Source: Halobacteriales archaeon QH_8_67_36 (GTDB taxonomy: Archaea; Halobacteriota; Halobacteria; Halobacteriales; Haloarculaceae). Taken from it: DNA of 16,423 bases. The DNA is taken from the NCBI GenBank assembly GCA_003021755.1, contig PXQZ01000083.1:1-16423 (forward strand), in the 5' to 3' direction. Both the position numbers and the translations under genes were made by a program. Below, piece by piece: positions 7,720 through 14,268 of the stretch; within the stretch, counting starts at the first letter, position 1; the number at the start of each line of letters is the position of its first letter. Under the pieces are notes generated by a model, which saw nothing but the letters and a program-made list of their open reading frames with translations, was not told the origin of the DNA and ran no database searches.

Positions 7720-8136
7720 ATGGTGGGTGAGAACCCAATACGGGACGTCACGGTGTTCGTGAGCCTCTATCTCGTCCTGTCGTTACCGCCGTTTCTCTCC
7801 CTCAACCGTAACCTGTCGTCGGTCGTTACCGACATCGCACTGCTCGCGGCCGTTGGTACGCTGGCGCTGGTCCTCATTACGGTCCTGTTTTTCGTCAGCG
7901 AGGGCGTCGAGCGGTACACGAACTTCTTTTTCGCCGTGACCGACATTTACTCCATCGTCGTCGACCTGTCGTTCGTCCTCGCGGCGACCTCGTGGTGGCT
8001 CGTCCCGGAGGTCGCGGTGTCGACGGGCCTGACGACGGAACTCCGGGTCGTCCTCGTGGCGATCATCGTCTGTCAGGTTCCGATGGTGCTGTTCCTCTCA
8101 CTGATGACCGTCATCGGCCAGGCACAGGAGCCCTAA
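7720..8136 (+). CDS. Small integral membrane protein, four predicted helices
   Basis: This protein has 138 residues, most of them hydrophobic. I read four membrane spans at about residues 9-28, 35-60, 70-94 and 104-131, separated by short polar loops with few charges. The N-terminus (MVGENPIRD) is polar and likely cytoplasmic, and the tail GQAQEP is short. There is no motif of a transporter, enzyme or redox protein, so no function is assigned. The start is supported by the TATA box at 7688. It stands alone, with 187 bases before it and 49 before the next gene, which has the same orientation and could be co-transcribed. Confidence 0.8.
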   Translation: MVGENPIRDVTVFVSLYLVLSLPPFLSLNRNLSSVVTDIALLAAVGTLALVLITVLFFVSEGVERYTNFFFAVTDIYSIVVDLSFVLAATSWWLVPEVAVSTGLTTELRVVLVAIIVCQVPMVLFLSLMTVIGQAQEP

Positions 8137-8185
8137 TCCATGGGCGGTCGTAAGGCCTTAGCCACCGCCCCGCACAGAGTTTGCT

Positions 8186-9016
8186 ATGACAGTCGACTCC
8201 GACTGGGGCGAGTGGCTCCTGCGTGCGGTCGAGAGGGCCGACCCCGACGGGCTGGCAATCTGGTATCTGGGCTGTAACGGCTTCATCGTCAAGTCCAGCG
8301 GCGGCGCAACCGTGTTCATTGACCCGTATCTGGGTATCGGCGACCCACCACGGACCGTTCGGATGGTCCCCGTGCCGTTCGAGCCCTCGGACGTACGGGA
8401 GGCCGACGCGGTGCTGGGCAGCCACGAACACACCGACCACGTCCACGGTCCCTCGCAGGCGCCCATCCTCGCGTCGACGGGCGCCACCTACTACACGACC
8501 GACAGCGGCCACGAGGTCGTCCGGTCGGAGAACTGGACCGGGAACTGGTCGGTCACCGACGACCAGCTGGCGGAAGTCGAGGCGGGCGACACCCTCGGGT
8601 TCGGGGACCTGACCGTCCACGTCGAACCGGCCAACGACCCCGACGCCGACCACCCCGTCTCCTTCGTTTTCGAACACGAGTCGGGCACCTTCTTCCACGG
8701 CGGCGACGCGCGACCGGGCGCGTTCGAGCCGGTCGGCGAGACGTACGACATCGACCTCGGCGTGCTGGCGTTCGGCGCGGTCGGGATGATTCCGGACTCC
8801 GAGACGAGAGAGCCAGCGCGGACGAAGTGGTACAACGACGAGAACATGATAATCGAGGCGGCCAACGAGCTACGACTGGATACCCTGCTGCCGAGCCACT
8901 GGGACATGTGGAAGGGAATGACTACGGAGCCGACGGTACTGCACAACCACGCCGCGAGCTTCGACTATCCGGAGACGCTACGGATCGTCGAAATCGGCGA
9001 CCGTGTCGACCTCTGA
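8186..9016 (+). CDS. UlaG-like metallo-beta-lactamase-fold hydrolase
   Basis: This protein has 276 residues. The metal-binding motif is SHEHTDH at residues 79-85 (H80, H82, D84, H85). A bridging Asp candidate is D174 in FHGGDARPG, and a late His is H238 in LLPSHWDMW. The order and the phrase LGCNGFIVKS near residues 28-37 fit the UlaG (L-ascorbate-6-phosphate lactonase) branch, whose members hydrolyse lactone or phosphoester bonds with a Mn or Zn centre. Ascorbate as substrate is unlikely to be the point in a haloarchaeon, so the substrate is left open. It is cytosolic with no signal peptide. A weak box (AAGGCCTTA, 8152-8160) lies about 26 bases upstream of the ATG. Confidence 0.88.
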   Translation: MTVDSDWGEWLLRAVERADPDGLAIWYLGCNGFIVKSSGGATVFIDPYLGIGDPPRTVRMVPVPFEPSDVREADAVLGSHEHTDHVHGPSQAPILASTGATYYTTDSGHEVVRSENWTGNWSVTDDQLAEVEAGDTLGFGDLTVHVEPANDPDADHPVSFVFEHESGTFFHGGDARPGAFEPVGETYDIDLGVLAFGAVGMIPDSETREPARTKWYNDENMIIEAANELRLDTLLPSHWDMWKGMTTEPTVLHNHAASFDYPETLRIVEIGDRVDL

Positions 9017-9062
9017 CGGGGCGGCGAGACGAGTCCTGCCTCACAATCCCTGCCGGAGTACC

Positions 9063-9068
9063 TTTATT
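9063..9068 (+). promoter_or_regulatory. TATA box for the coiled-coil protein gene
   Basis: TTTATT lies about 26 bases upstream of the ATG at 9094. It fits the haloarchaeal TATA consensus and a leaderless message, and it excludes the longer upstream reading frame. Confidence 0.6.
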
Positions 9069-9093
9069 GTTCGAGGGGTATGGAGTACCATAC

Positions 9094-10251
9094 ATGAGTG
9101 ATTCGCAAGCGTATGAGGCGATTACCGTCGCCTCGGATGGGGTCAGCGTTACCAAGCGATTCGAGGCCGACGAGTTCCCCGTCCCGGCTATCGCGTTCAA
9201 CGTCGTGTCGAAACGCCCCGAGGCGGTCGATCTTCGGCTAGTCGACACTGTCCCGGAAGACGTGGCCGTCGAGGACCTCGGGTTCCACCCCGAGTACGGC
9301 TCCGAGTTCTGGGACATCAACGACGACGAGATAACCTTCGAGAAGGAGATCGCGGCCGACAACGAGTACACGACGGTGTATGGCATCCGGGCGACGGGGA
9401 CCGACGACGTCGAGAAGTTCCTCACGGAGCCGACGATAGCGAGCGTCAACCCGCCACTGGACGGGAACGAGGCGGACCTCGTCGGCGGCGATAACGACGC
9501 CGTCAAGGACGTCATCGCGGGCGAGACGGACAGCGTCCCGGGGCTCGAAGACGACGAGGACGAGGACATCGAGACGCTGAACCTGAAAGACCCCAACAGC
9601 GAGGGCGCTCCGCCGGCCGAGACCGAGGCCGACGCCACGGACGCGGGCGACGGGGCGACCGCCGACGGCGAGGCCCCCGCGGCGACGGGCAACGTCATCG
9701 CGGCGATGGCCAACGAGATACGCCAGAACAACGTCTCGGCAGCGGACGTAAAGCTCCTCAAACGGGCGCTCGACGCGGTCTCGCAGGACAGCAACCCGGA
9801 GGGTGGCGTCAACACGGCTCGTATCAACCGCATCCAGAACGACATCGCGGACCTGCGCGCGTACACGGACGCGCTTGAGGAGTTCCTCGCCGAGAACGGT
9901 ACCGGCGACGAGGTCATCGAGGAGTTCGACGAACGCCTCACCGGTTTCGAGGCCGAACTCGACAGCTTCGAGGACGAGATCGGCAGCGCCAAGTCCGCCG
10001 CGGAGGCCGCGACGGAGGGGGTCGACACGCTGGGCGGCGACGTCGACTCGCTCGCGGACGGACTCGACGGCGTCGAGGACGCCGTCGACGGCATCGAGGG
10101 CGAACTCGGCGACCTCGAAGCCGAAATCGAGGACGTACGAGAGGAAATCGGCGACGGGGAGCTGGACGACCGGCTCTCCGACGTGGAAAACGAGATAGTC
10201 GAACTCAAGGAGTGGCGCGAGCAGCTCTCCTCGGTCATCGGCGGCGAATGA
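9094..10251 (+). CDS. Acidic three-part protein: beta-rich head, acidic linker, coiled-coil tail
   Basis: This protein has 385 residues and I cannot name its family. Residues 1-115 look like a compact beta domain, with alternating hydrophobic strands such as AIAFNVVSKR and TTVYGIRATG. Residues 125-200 are a low-complexity linker of Asp, Glu, Ala and Gly. Residues 200-230 form an amphipathic helix. From about 240 to 380 the pattern is heptad-like, with Leu, Ile and Val in core positions and many Glu and Asp, suggesting a long coiled coil. A segment of the coiled coil (about 305-350) is near-repetitive, with runs of the type GVD-GxxDSL and GVEDAVDGIEGEL. There is no signal peptide or membrane helix. 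It could be a scaffold or a partition or chromosome-associated protein, but nothing proves this. Transcription is probably monocistronic. Confidence 0.82.
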   Translation: MSDSQAYEAITVASDGVSVTKRFEADEFPVPAIAFNVVSKRPEAVDLRLVDTVPEDVAVEDLGFHPEYGSEFWDINDDEITFEKEIAADNEYTTVYGIRATGTDDVEKFLTEPTIASVNPPLDGNEADLVGGDNDAVKDVIAGETDSVPGLEDDEDEDIETLNLKDPNSEGAPPAETEADATDAGDGATADGEAPAATGNVIAAMANEIRQNNVSAADVKLLKRALDAVSQDSNPEGGVNTARINRIQNDIADLRAYTDALEEFLAENGTGDEVIEEFDERLTGFEAELDSFEDEIGSAKSAAEAATEGVDTLGGDVDSLADGLDGVEDAVDGIEGELGDLEAEIEDVREEIGDGELDDRLSDVENEIVELKEWREQLSSVIGGE

Positions 10252-10330
10252 CACTGCCGGCCGGACTCGCGTGAACGGCCTCGCGCCTGCCGTCTCCACG
10301 ACGATACGGCCGACAGTGTAACCGAACCCG

Positions 10331-10336
10331 TTTTAT
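10331..10336 (+). promoter_or_regulatory. TATA box for the HisG-like gene
   Basis: TTTTAT ends 25 bases upstream of the ATG at 10361. This supports that start over an earlier GTG/TTG-type codon at 10349. Confidence 0.6.
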
Positions 10337-10360
10337 CCGCGCCGACGGTTGTCTGGGGTA

Positions 10361-11269
10361 ATGACGACGACCAGAGTGGCCGTCCCTCGAAAGGGACGGC
10401 CCCTCGAAGCCGTGCTGGAGCGGCTCGCGTCCCGAACCGGGACGACCGAACTGGCCGACGAGATAATCTCGACGCTTCGCTACGAAAAGGACCTGACCAA
10501 GGGGAACCAGACTGCCGACGACGACATCTATCACCGCCTCGCCGACTACTCCGACCTCGGGGACCCGACCCGCCCCGAGTTCACGCTGCTGCGGGACGAC
10601 CGCGACGGGATGCCCCGCCGGATCGTCTTCGACAGCGTCACGGTCCCGACCGACCGCGGCGACGTCCAGCTGATCGGTCGCGAGGAGCCGTTCCGGGCGC
10701 TGCGGACCCACGAGTTCGCGCTCGGCTTCGACAGCGCCGACCTCGTCCTAGAGGAGGTCGTCGAACTGCAGGACGACCCCCTTCGGACCATCGCGGAAAT
10801 AAACGACCGCATCGACCCGCTGGACACCGACGTCCGGGTGGCGACCGGTCTCGGCGACACCGTCTATCACACGCTGCTCAGGGCGCCGGCCGTCGTCGAC
10901 AGCCAGACGGGCCCGCTGGACCGCGAGTTCGTTCGGAACTACGCCGGTCCGCTGTGTATCTCCCCGCGGTACGAACGGCTCATCGAGGCCATCCTCGGGA
11001 CTGCCGCCCTGAACGATATCACGTTCACCTACCCCGAGAACGGGGAGGAAGAGGAGGCCGCCATCGCCGAGACGGGCCTCGGCGTCTATCTCACCGTTAC
11101 CGGCTCGACCGCCAGGGACCACGACCTCGAACTGGGCGAACGGCTGTTCCCGAGCGAGACAGTCCTGCTGGAGAACCACTCCGAACGCACTCCGGCGACG
11201 GAGCGCGTCGCGGCGCTGTTCGCCGAACCCGAGACAACGGCGCTCCAATCGCTCCAGACGCCGCAGTAA
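10361..11269 (+). CDS. Divergent HisG-like (ATP phosphoribosyltransferase fold) paralogue
   Basis: This protein has 302 residues. Three blocks line up with HisG. The N-terminal RVAVPRKGRPLEAVLERL (5-22) corresponds to the HisG AVPNKGRL start. LIGREEPFRALRTHEFALGF (104-123) followed by DSADLVLEEV corresponds to the R-x-x-DIP...G-x-x-DLGI-x-G-x-D-x-V-x-E block. VTGSTARDHDLELGE (246-260), with ETVLLEN after it, corresponds to the PRPP-binding TGSTLR loop. The DIP motif is changed to EPF, and the PRPP loop sits near the C-terminus instead of mid-protein, because about 60-80 extra residues precede it; there is no ACT-like regulatory tail. It may therefore not make phosphoribosyl-ATP. No other his gene is nearby. 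Fold assignment is moderately sure; activity is unknown. Confidence 0.65.
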   Translation: MTTTRVAVPRKGRPLEAVLERLASRTGTTELADEIISTLRYEKDLTKGNQTADDDIYHRLADYSDLGDPTRPEFTLLRDDRDGMPRRIVFDSVTVPTDRGDVQLIGREEPFRALRTHEFALGFDSADLVLEEVVELQDDPLRTIAEINDRIDPLDTDVRVATGLGDTVYHTLLRAPAVVDSQTGPLDREFVRNYAGPLCISPRYERLIEAILGTAALNDITFTYPENGEEEEAAIAETGLGVYLTVTGSTARDHDLELGERLFPSETVLLENHSERTPATERVAALFAEPETTALQSLQTPQ

Positions 11270-11319
11270 CCCCGGCCTGTCGGGTGGTAACGGCACCGAT
11301 GGTAGCTCTGATTCCTGAG

Positions 11320-11326
11320 TTTATAT
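11320..11326 (+). promoter_or_regulatory. Orphan TATA-like box far upstream of the winged-helix gene
   Basis: TTTATAT is a good TATA match but lies about 205 bases before the next ATG (11530). It would give a leader of roughly 180 bases or a separate short transcript. I find no convincing small ORF or RNA structure in that stretch, and no good box nearer the start. Confidence 0.35.
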
Positions 11327-11529
11327 CAGATAGGTATCACGACTGGCGCTGTCACCCGGACTGTGCTGTGCAGTCGAGGACTCCGTTTTCACGTCCTACA
11401 CCACCGGTAACTCCCGCTGTCTGTCGGGTAATGACGGTGTAACAAATGTGTATCCGGCGCTCGGTTCGTTCGTAGCGTCGTCAGACCAGCCGAGGAACCG
11501 CGCCACCAGCAACCACAGCGACGTATGCG

Positions 11530-12054
11530 ATGGATCAAAACAACACCGAACTCACACGCGATCGCATCTTCGAGATACTCAGTAGTCCCCGGAGACGGTA
11601 CGTGCTCTACTTCCTGCGGACGGAGCCGAACCCGATTCAGCTGACCGAACTGGCCGAGCACGTCGCTGCCTGGGAAAACGACACCACCATCGAGGAGCTA
11701 TCGACCCAGCAGCGGAAACGCGTCTACGTCTCGCTGTATCAGACCCATCTCCCGAAACTCGCTGAGGTGGGGCTCGTCGACTACGACGAGGAGTCCGGTG
11801 ACGTCTCGATCGCCGCGAAGGCCAGCGAGATAGACCCGTTGCTGTGCGAACAACGGTCACAGCCGGCGTGGTACATTTATTACTTCGGACTGGCCCTGCT
11901 GAGTACGCTCCTGGTGGTGGCGTCGGTGGCCGGCCTCGCGATACCGCAGGTGGCTCTCGCCGTCAGCATCGTCGGTGCGTTCGTCGTCCTAACGGTCGTC
12001 CACGTGGTGTACGAATGGCGCCAGCAGTCTCCTCCGGAGGAGTTCCGCGAGTGA
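11530..12054 (+). CDS. Membrane-anchored winged-helix regulator (DUF7344-type)
   Basis: This protein has 174 residues. Residues 8-108 form a winged-helix domain that I place in the haloarchaeal DUF7344 group. It opens with RDRIFEILSSPRRRYVLYFL, continues with the recognition-helix part VYVSLYQTHLPKLAE, and has a wing at GLVDYDEESGDV. Residues 112-134 and 138-161 are two adjacent hydrophobic helices, followed by a short polar tail. This gives a DNA-binding domain tethered to the membrane by a helical hairpin, a common haloarchaeal arrangement. The target is unknown. There is no clear TATA box close to the ATG; the best lies about 205 bases upstream. The stop touches the stop of a 35-residue ORF on the other strand with no bases between. 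Confidence 0.82.
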   Translation: MDQNNTELTRDRIFEILSSPRRRYVLYFLRTEPNPIQLTELAEHVAAWENDTTIEELSTQQRKRVYVSLYQTHLPKLAEVGLVDYDEESGDVSIAAKASEIDPLLCEQRSQPAWYIYYFGLALLSTLLVVASVAGLAIPQVALAVSIVGAFVVLTVVHVVYEWRQQSPPEEFRE

Positions 12055-12162
12055 TCAGTTGTCGTCCTCGGGTAGCAGCTGCTCGGGCGTTCGCAGATAC
12101 GTCGGCGTGTTCGCAAACTCCGTCATCCGCTCGAGCTCGCTTTCGGTGATGTGTTCTGGCAT
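12055..12162 (-). CDS. Small acidic protein, 35 residues
   Basis: A short ORF encodes 35 residues from the ATG at 12162 to the TGA at 12055-12057. It begins MPEHITESELERM and ends EQLLPEDDN, with the middle TEFANTPTYLRTP. Composition is strongly acidic and helix-prone at the N-terminus, as expected for a real halophile protein and unlike the Arg- and Ser-rich translations of non-coding frames nearby. A TATA-like box lies about 26 bases upstream (12189), the same leaderless spacing as its neighbours. It ends exactly against the convergent winged-helix gene. I have an impression that similar small proteins occur in haloarchaea but cannot verify it. Its function is unknown. Confidence 0.6.
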   Translation of the reverse strand: MPEHITESELERMTEFANTPTYLRTPEQLLPEDDN

Positions 12163-12188
12163 CGTGGCAATGCTCTTCGTGGGGGCAG

Positions 12189-12196
12189 TTAGTAAT
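12189..12196 (-). promoter_or_regulatory. TATA-like box for the 35-residue ORF
   Basis: The minus strand reads TTACTAAC starting 26 bases upstream of the ATG at 12162. A second, stronger TATA-like run (TATAAACT, about 12221-12229 on the same strand) lies 60 bases upstream and could drive a transcript with a 30-base leader. The rest of 12163-12463 shows no coding frame I believe. Confidence 0.4.
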
Positions 12197-12427
12197 TGAG
12201 TTCATAGCTACGGGAATGTAGTTTATACCACCCGCTGGGAGAGACCGCGGCCACCGCCCGTCTCACGCCCGAGTGACCGGGTTTCGACCGATATACGGAG
12301 GATAACGGCCCGAGAGCGACCCCACGACCCCGAGCCGTCATCAGCTCGTAATCGTCCTCACGGCGGGGACGTGCGGATTCCGACACCCACCGCGGAGCCG
12401 TCGGGATCGGTCAGAACTACCGGAAGT

Positions 12428-12434
12428 GTTATAT
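12428..12434 (+). promoter_or_regulatory. TATA box for the HalOD1 gene
   Basis: GTTATAT lies about 30 bases upstream of the ATG at 12464. Together with the domain boundary it fixes that start rather than an earlier in-frame ATG at 12371. Confidence 0.55.
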
Positions 12435-12463
12435 CTGGGCGCATTTGTGTTGTTTTTAGCAGA

Positions 12464-12802
12464 ATGAGTGGTCCGGACCCTTGGCGCGCGCACGGTAGTG
12501 GGCGCGGTTTCAACGGGGCCGAGCGAGTGACCGACGACGGTCCGACGTACGACCCGAAAACGGACACGTACGTCGGTCGATTCGAAACTGAGCCGGCGAG
12601 TCTCGCCGTCATAGAGGCGCTTGCGACTGTCCGACACTGCGAACCGACGGAGCTCGAACCGCTGTACAGCTCCGTCGACCCCGATGCACTGGACCGCCTC
12701 GTCGCCTCCGGGTCGGAGAAGCTTCGAATCAGGGTGCATATCGACGGGTTCGACGTCGTCGTCACCGGGTCCCGCCGCATCGAGATTACGCCACCCGAGT
12801 GA
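12464..12802 (+). CDS. Stand-alone HalOD1 output-domain protein
   Basis: This protein has 112 residues. Residues 42-108 match the haloarchaeal HalOD1 output domain: a first helix (SLAVIEALATV), the loop LEPLYSSVDPDALDRLV, and two closing strands (RVHIDGFDVVV and RRIEIT). Residues 1-40 are a polar, Gly- and Asp-rich extension. HalOD1 often follows receiver or PAS domains, and many haloarchaea also carry single-domain copies like this one; its biochemical role is not established. The start is set by the TATA box at 12428. Confidence 0.85.
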   Translation: MSGPDPWRAHGSGRGFNGAERVTDDGPTYDPKTDTYVGRFETEPASLAVIEALATVRHCEPTELEPLYSSVDPDALDRLVASGSEKLRIRVHIDGFDVVVTGSRRIEITPPE

Positions 12803-12876
12803 CCGGCCGCCCTCCTGAGCCATCGGTGTTCTCGTCTCACTTGCCGGTGACGGGCGTCGCGACGGGTTACTCACTT

Positions 12877-12884
12877 GTTTACCA
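12877..12884 (+). promoter_or_regulatory. TATA-like box for the DUF5658-type gene
   Basis: GTTTACCA ends 26 bases upstream of the GTG at 12911. The earlier in-frame TTG at 12875 overlaps this box, so the GTG is the better start. Confidence 0.45.
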
Positions 12885-12910
12885 TTACCACGCCCGGCCT
12901 CTATGCCGGC

Positions 12911-13267
12911 GTGCAACGGACACTCAGCGACGACGCGGTGTACGTCGCCGATTCGAAGCTCCGGTGTGATCACCTGCTGTGGGGGGTCGTCCTCGCGGCA
13001 GCCGCCGGGGACGTGCTGTTGACACTCGCGGGACTGTCGCTGTGTTTCACCGAGGCCAACCCCGTCGCGCGGGCGTTTCTCGACGTCGCCGGGGGCGTCG
13101 GGCTCGTCGGGCTGAAACTGGCCGCACTCGCCGTGTTGTTCGGCGTCTACCGGACGGTTCGGCCCCTGTTCCGCCGCGCGGCACTGGTCGCCTTCTCTAC
13201 GCCACAGCTGGTCGCCGTCTCGCATAACTGGCTGCTCATCGCCCAGCACGCCGACAGCTGTCTCTGA
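12911..13267 (+). CDS. DUF5658-type integral membrane protein
   Basis: This protein has 118 residues from a GTG start. Three membrane helices are visible at about 22-44, 55-80 and 88-108. The first helix is followed by the conserved-looking FTEANPVARAFLD, and the second ends in a basic loop (YRTVRPLFRR). The Glu-x-Asn-Pro motif after the first span is what I associate with the haloarchaeal DUF5658 family, whose function is unknown. A short basic and acidic N-terminus precedes the first helix and there is no signal peptide. It lies 108 bases after the HalOD1 gene with its own box, so is probably transcribed separately. The annotated length depends on taking GTG rather than the upstream TTG. 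Confidence 0.78.
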   Translation: MQRTLSDDAVYVADSKLRCDHLLWGVVLAAAAGDVLLTLAGLSLCFTEANPVARAFLDVAGGVGLVGLKLAALAVLFGVYRTVRPLFRRAALVAFSTPQLVAVSHNWLLIAQHADSCL

Positions 13268-13871
13268 GGCGGGTCGATAGCGGGTCCGGACGGGAGTGCT
13301 CCGGGTCGACGCGTTCCATCCATCCGTATCGTCCGACTGGTCAGGCTGACTCGTCGACGACTGGCGTGGTTGTCGAGGACAGCAGTGCGCCGAGAGCCGG
13401 GTCGGTGGCTTCGTCTGTCCTTATCCGTACAGTCCGAAGGCTCGACAGCCGTAATAAACGAGTCGGTCGTTTTCGGCGGACAGAAACGTCTTGCCCGCTC
13501 GTACGGTGAATTGGGGGAGAGCGTCAACGCAGACCGGACGACGACGGCCGCCGTCGTGTATGGCCTAAGTGGGGGTGGGGTGGGTGAGTTGGCAAGGGAT
13601 GGACCGGTGGCCAATACGTGCGGACGTTCGCTCTCCCCACGATACGAACCACAGACCCCTATCTCATTGTTACTCCGTGGTTAGCTCCGGTAAGCCGATA
13701 CACACCGGCGGCCCGTCGCGCGCGGCGGCGGTCGCTGGAGCTGACACCGTCGGAAAAGACCGTATAACGGCTCGGATATCTGCGATCCGGCGACCGTGAT
13801 GACCGAACGCGGACAGCACGACCGCACGCCATGTGACCGACGACATCGACTCGCTGGCCGACACGCTGGCG
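13268..13871. other. About 600 bp without a recognisable gene
   Basis: Six-frame reading gives only Arg-, Ser- and Pro-rich translations on both strands, with none of the acidic composition of the real proteins here. There is one 7-bp inverted repeat with a 3-base loop at 13541-13557 and a G-rich run near 13568-13586. I see no tRNA, CRISPR, transposase or terminal repeats. It probably represents eroded coding sequence beyond recognition. Confidence 0.5.
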
Positions 13872-14075
13872 CTATCCAGGGCCGAGCGTCCGGATTCGGT
13901 GGCCTCGCTCGGCCGCCGTCCGAACCGCTTCCCAGTGTAACAGGTCGTTGACGTCGCGGTCGGTCCGCCGTTTGGCCGTTCCCTGCCTGTCGTACACCCG
14001 CTCGCCGTCATCCAGTATCAGCGACCCGGCGACGAACGCGCCGTCGACCGTATGGTTCGGTCGGCCAATTCGTCG
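13872..14075 (-). pseudogene. Fragment of a GNAT/FemAB-type acyltransferase
   Basis: Between two stop codons lies a 68-codon stretch whose translation matches the middle of the FemAB-like GNAT acetyltransferases (Acetyltransf_6). It reads VDGAFVAGSLILDDGERVYD, then a polar turn, then NDLLHWEAVRTAAERGHRI. This is the conserved 'own-substrate strand, then Asn-Asp-Leu-Leu-x-Trp helix' of that family. The start of the protein and the expected downstream D-x-G-G-x segment are missing. A TAG at 13872 ends the frame, and upstream a TGA at 14076 blocks it. Such enzymes acylate sugar precursors in surface-glycan pathways, matching the other remnants on this side. Identification rests on about 50 residues. 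Confidence 0.65.
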
Positions 14076-14268
14076 TCAGCGTGGGCTGGTGCTCTTTGCA
14101 TTGGGGTACACCGTTGTCGCGGCACTGTTCCCGAGTCCCCGACAGTGCCGCCGGCTGAGCCGAGACAGCCCGGACGCTGGTGACGGCCCCGCCAATCAGT
14201 CGGATATCGACCGCAGAAACGCATGCGACGTTGCTCGTGTCGACGGATACTGGTCAGCCGATCCGCGG

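Noticed and set aside
8922..10238. 438-residue Ser-rich frame opposite the coiled-coil gene
   Set aside because: The Ser and Thr runs are the antisense of GAC/GAG-rich acidic codons; it has no motif or promoter.
11299..11442. 47-residue ORF between the HisG-like and winged-helix genes
   Set aside because: Its composition (Arg, Pro, Cys) is not halophile-like. Its ATG lies upstream of the only good TATA box.
12189..12386. 65-residue - strand frame in the gap before the HalOD1 gene
   Set aside because: Its translation is basic and low in acidic residues, with no motif, and it overlaps the promoter boxes of the 35-residue ORF.
13541..13557. 7-bp inverted repeat with 3-base loop in the gene-free stretch
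   Set aside because: It is single, short and in GC-rich sequence where such repeats arise by chance. It is not a CRISPR repeat or an insertion-sequence end.
13147..13684. Overlapping frames on both strands after the DUF5658-type gene
   Set aside because: Both give Arg- and Ser-rich products without motifs. One runs antisense into the membrane protein gene.
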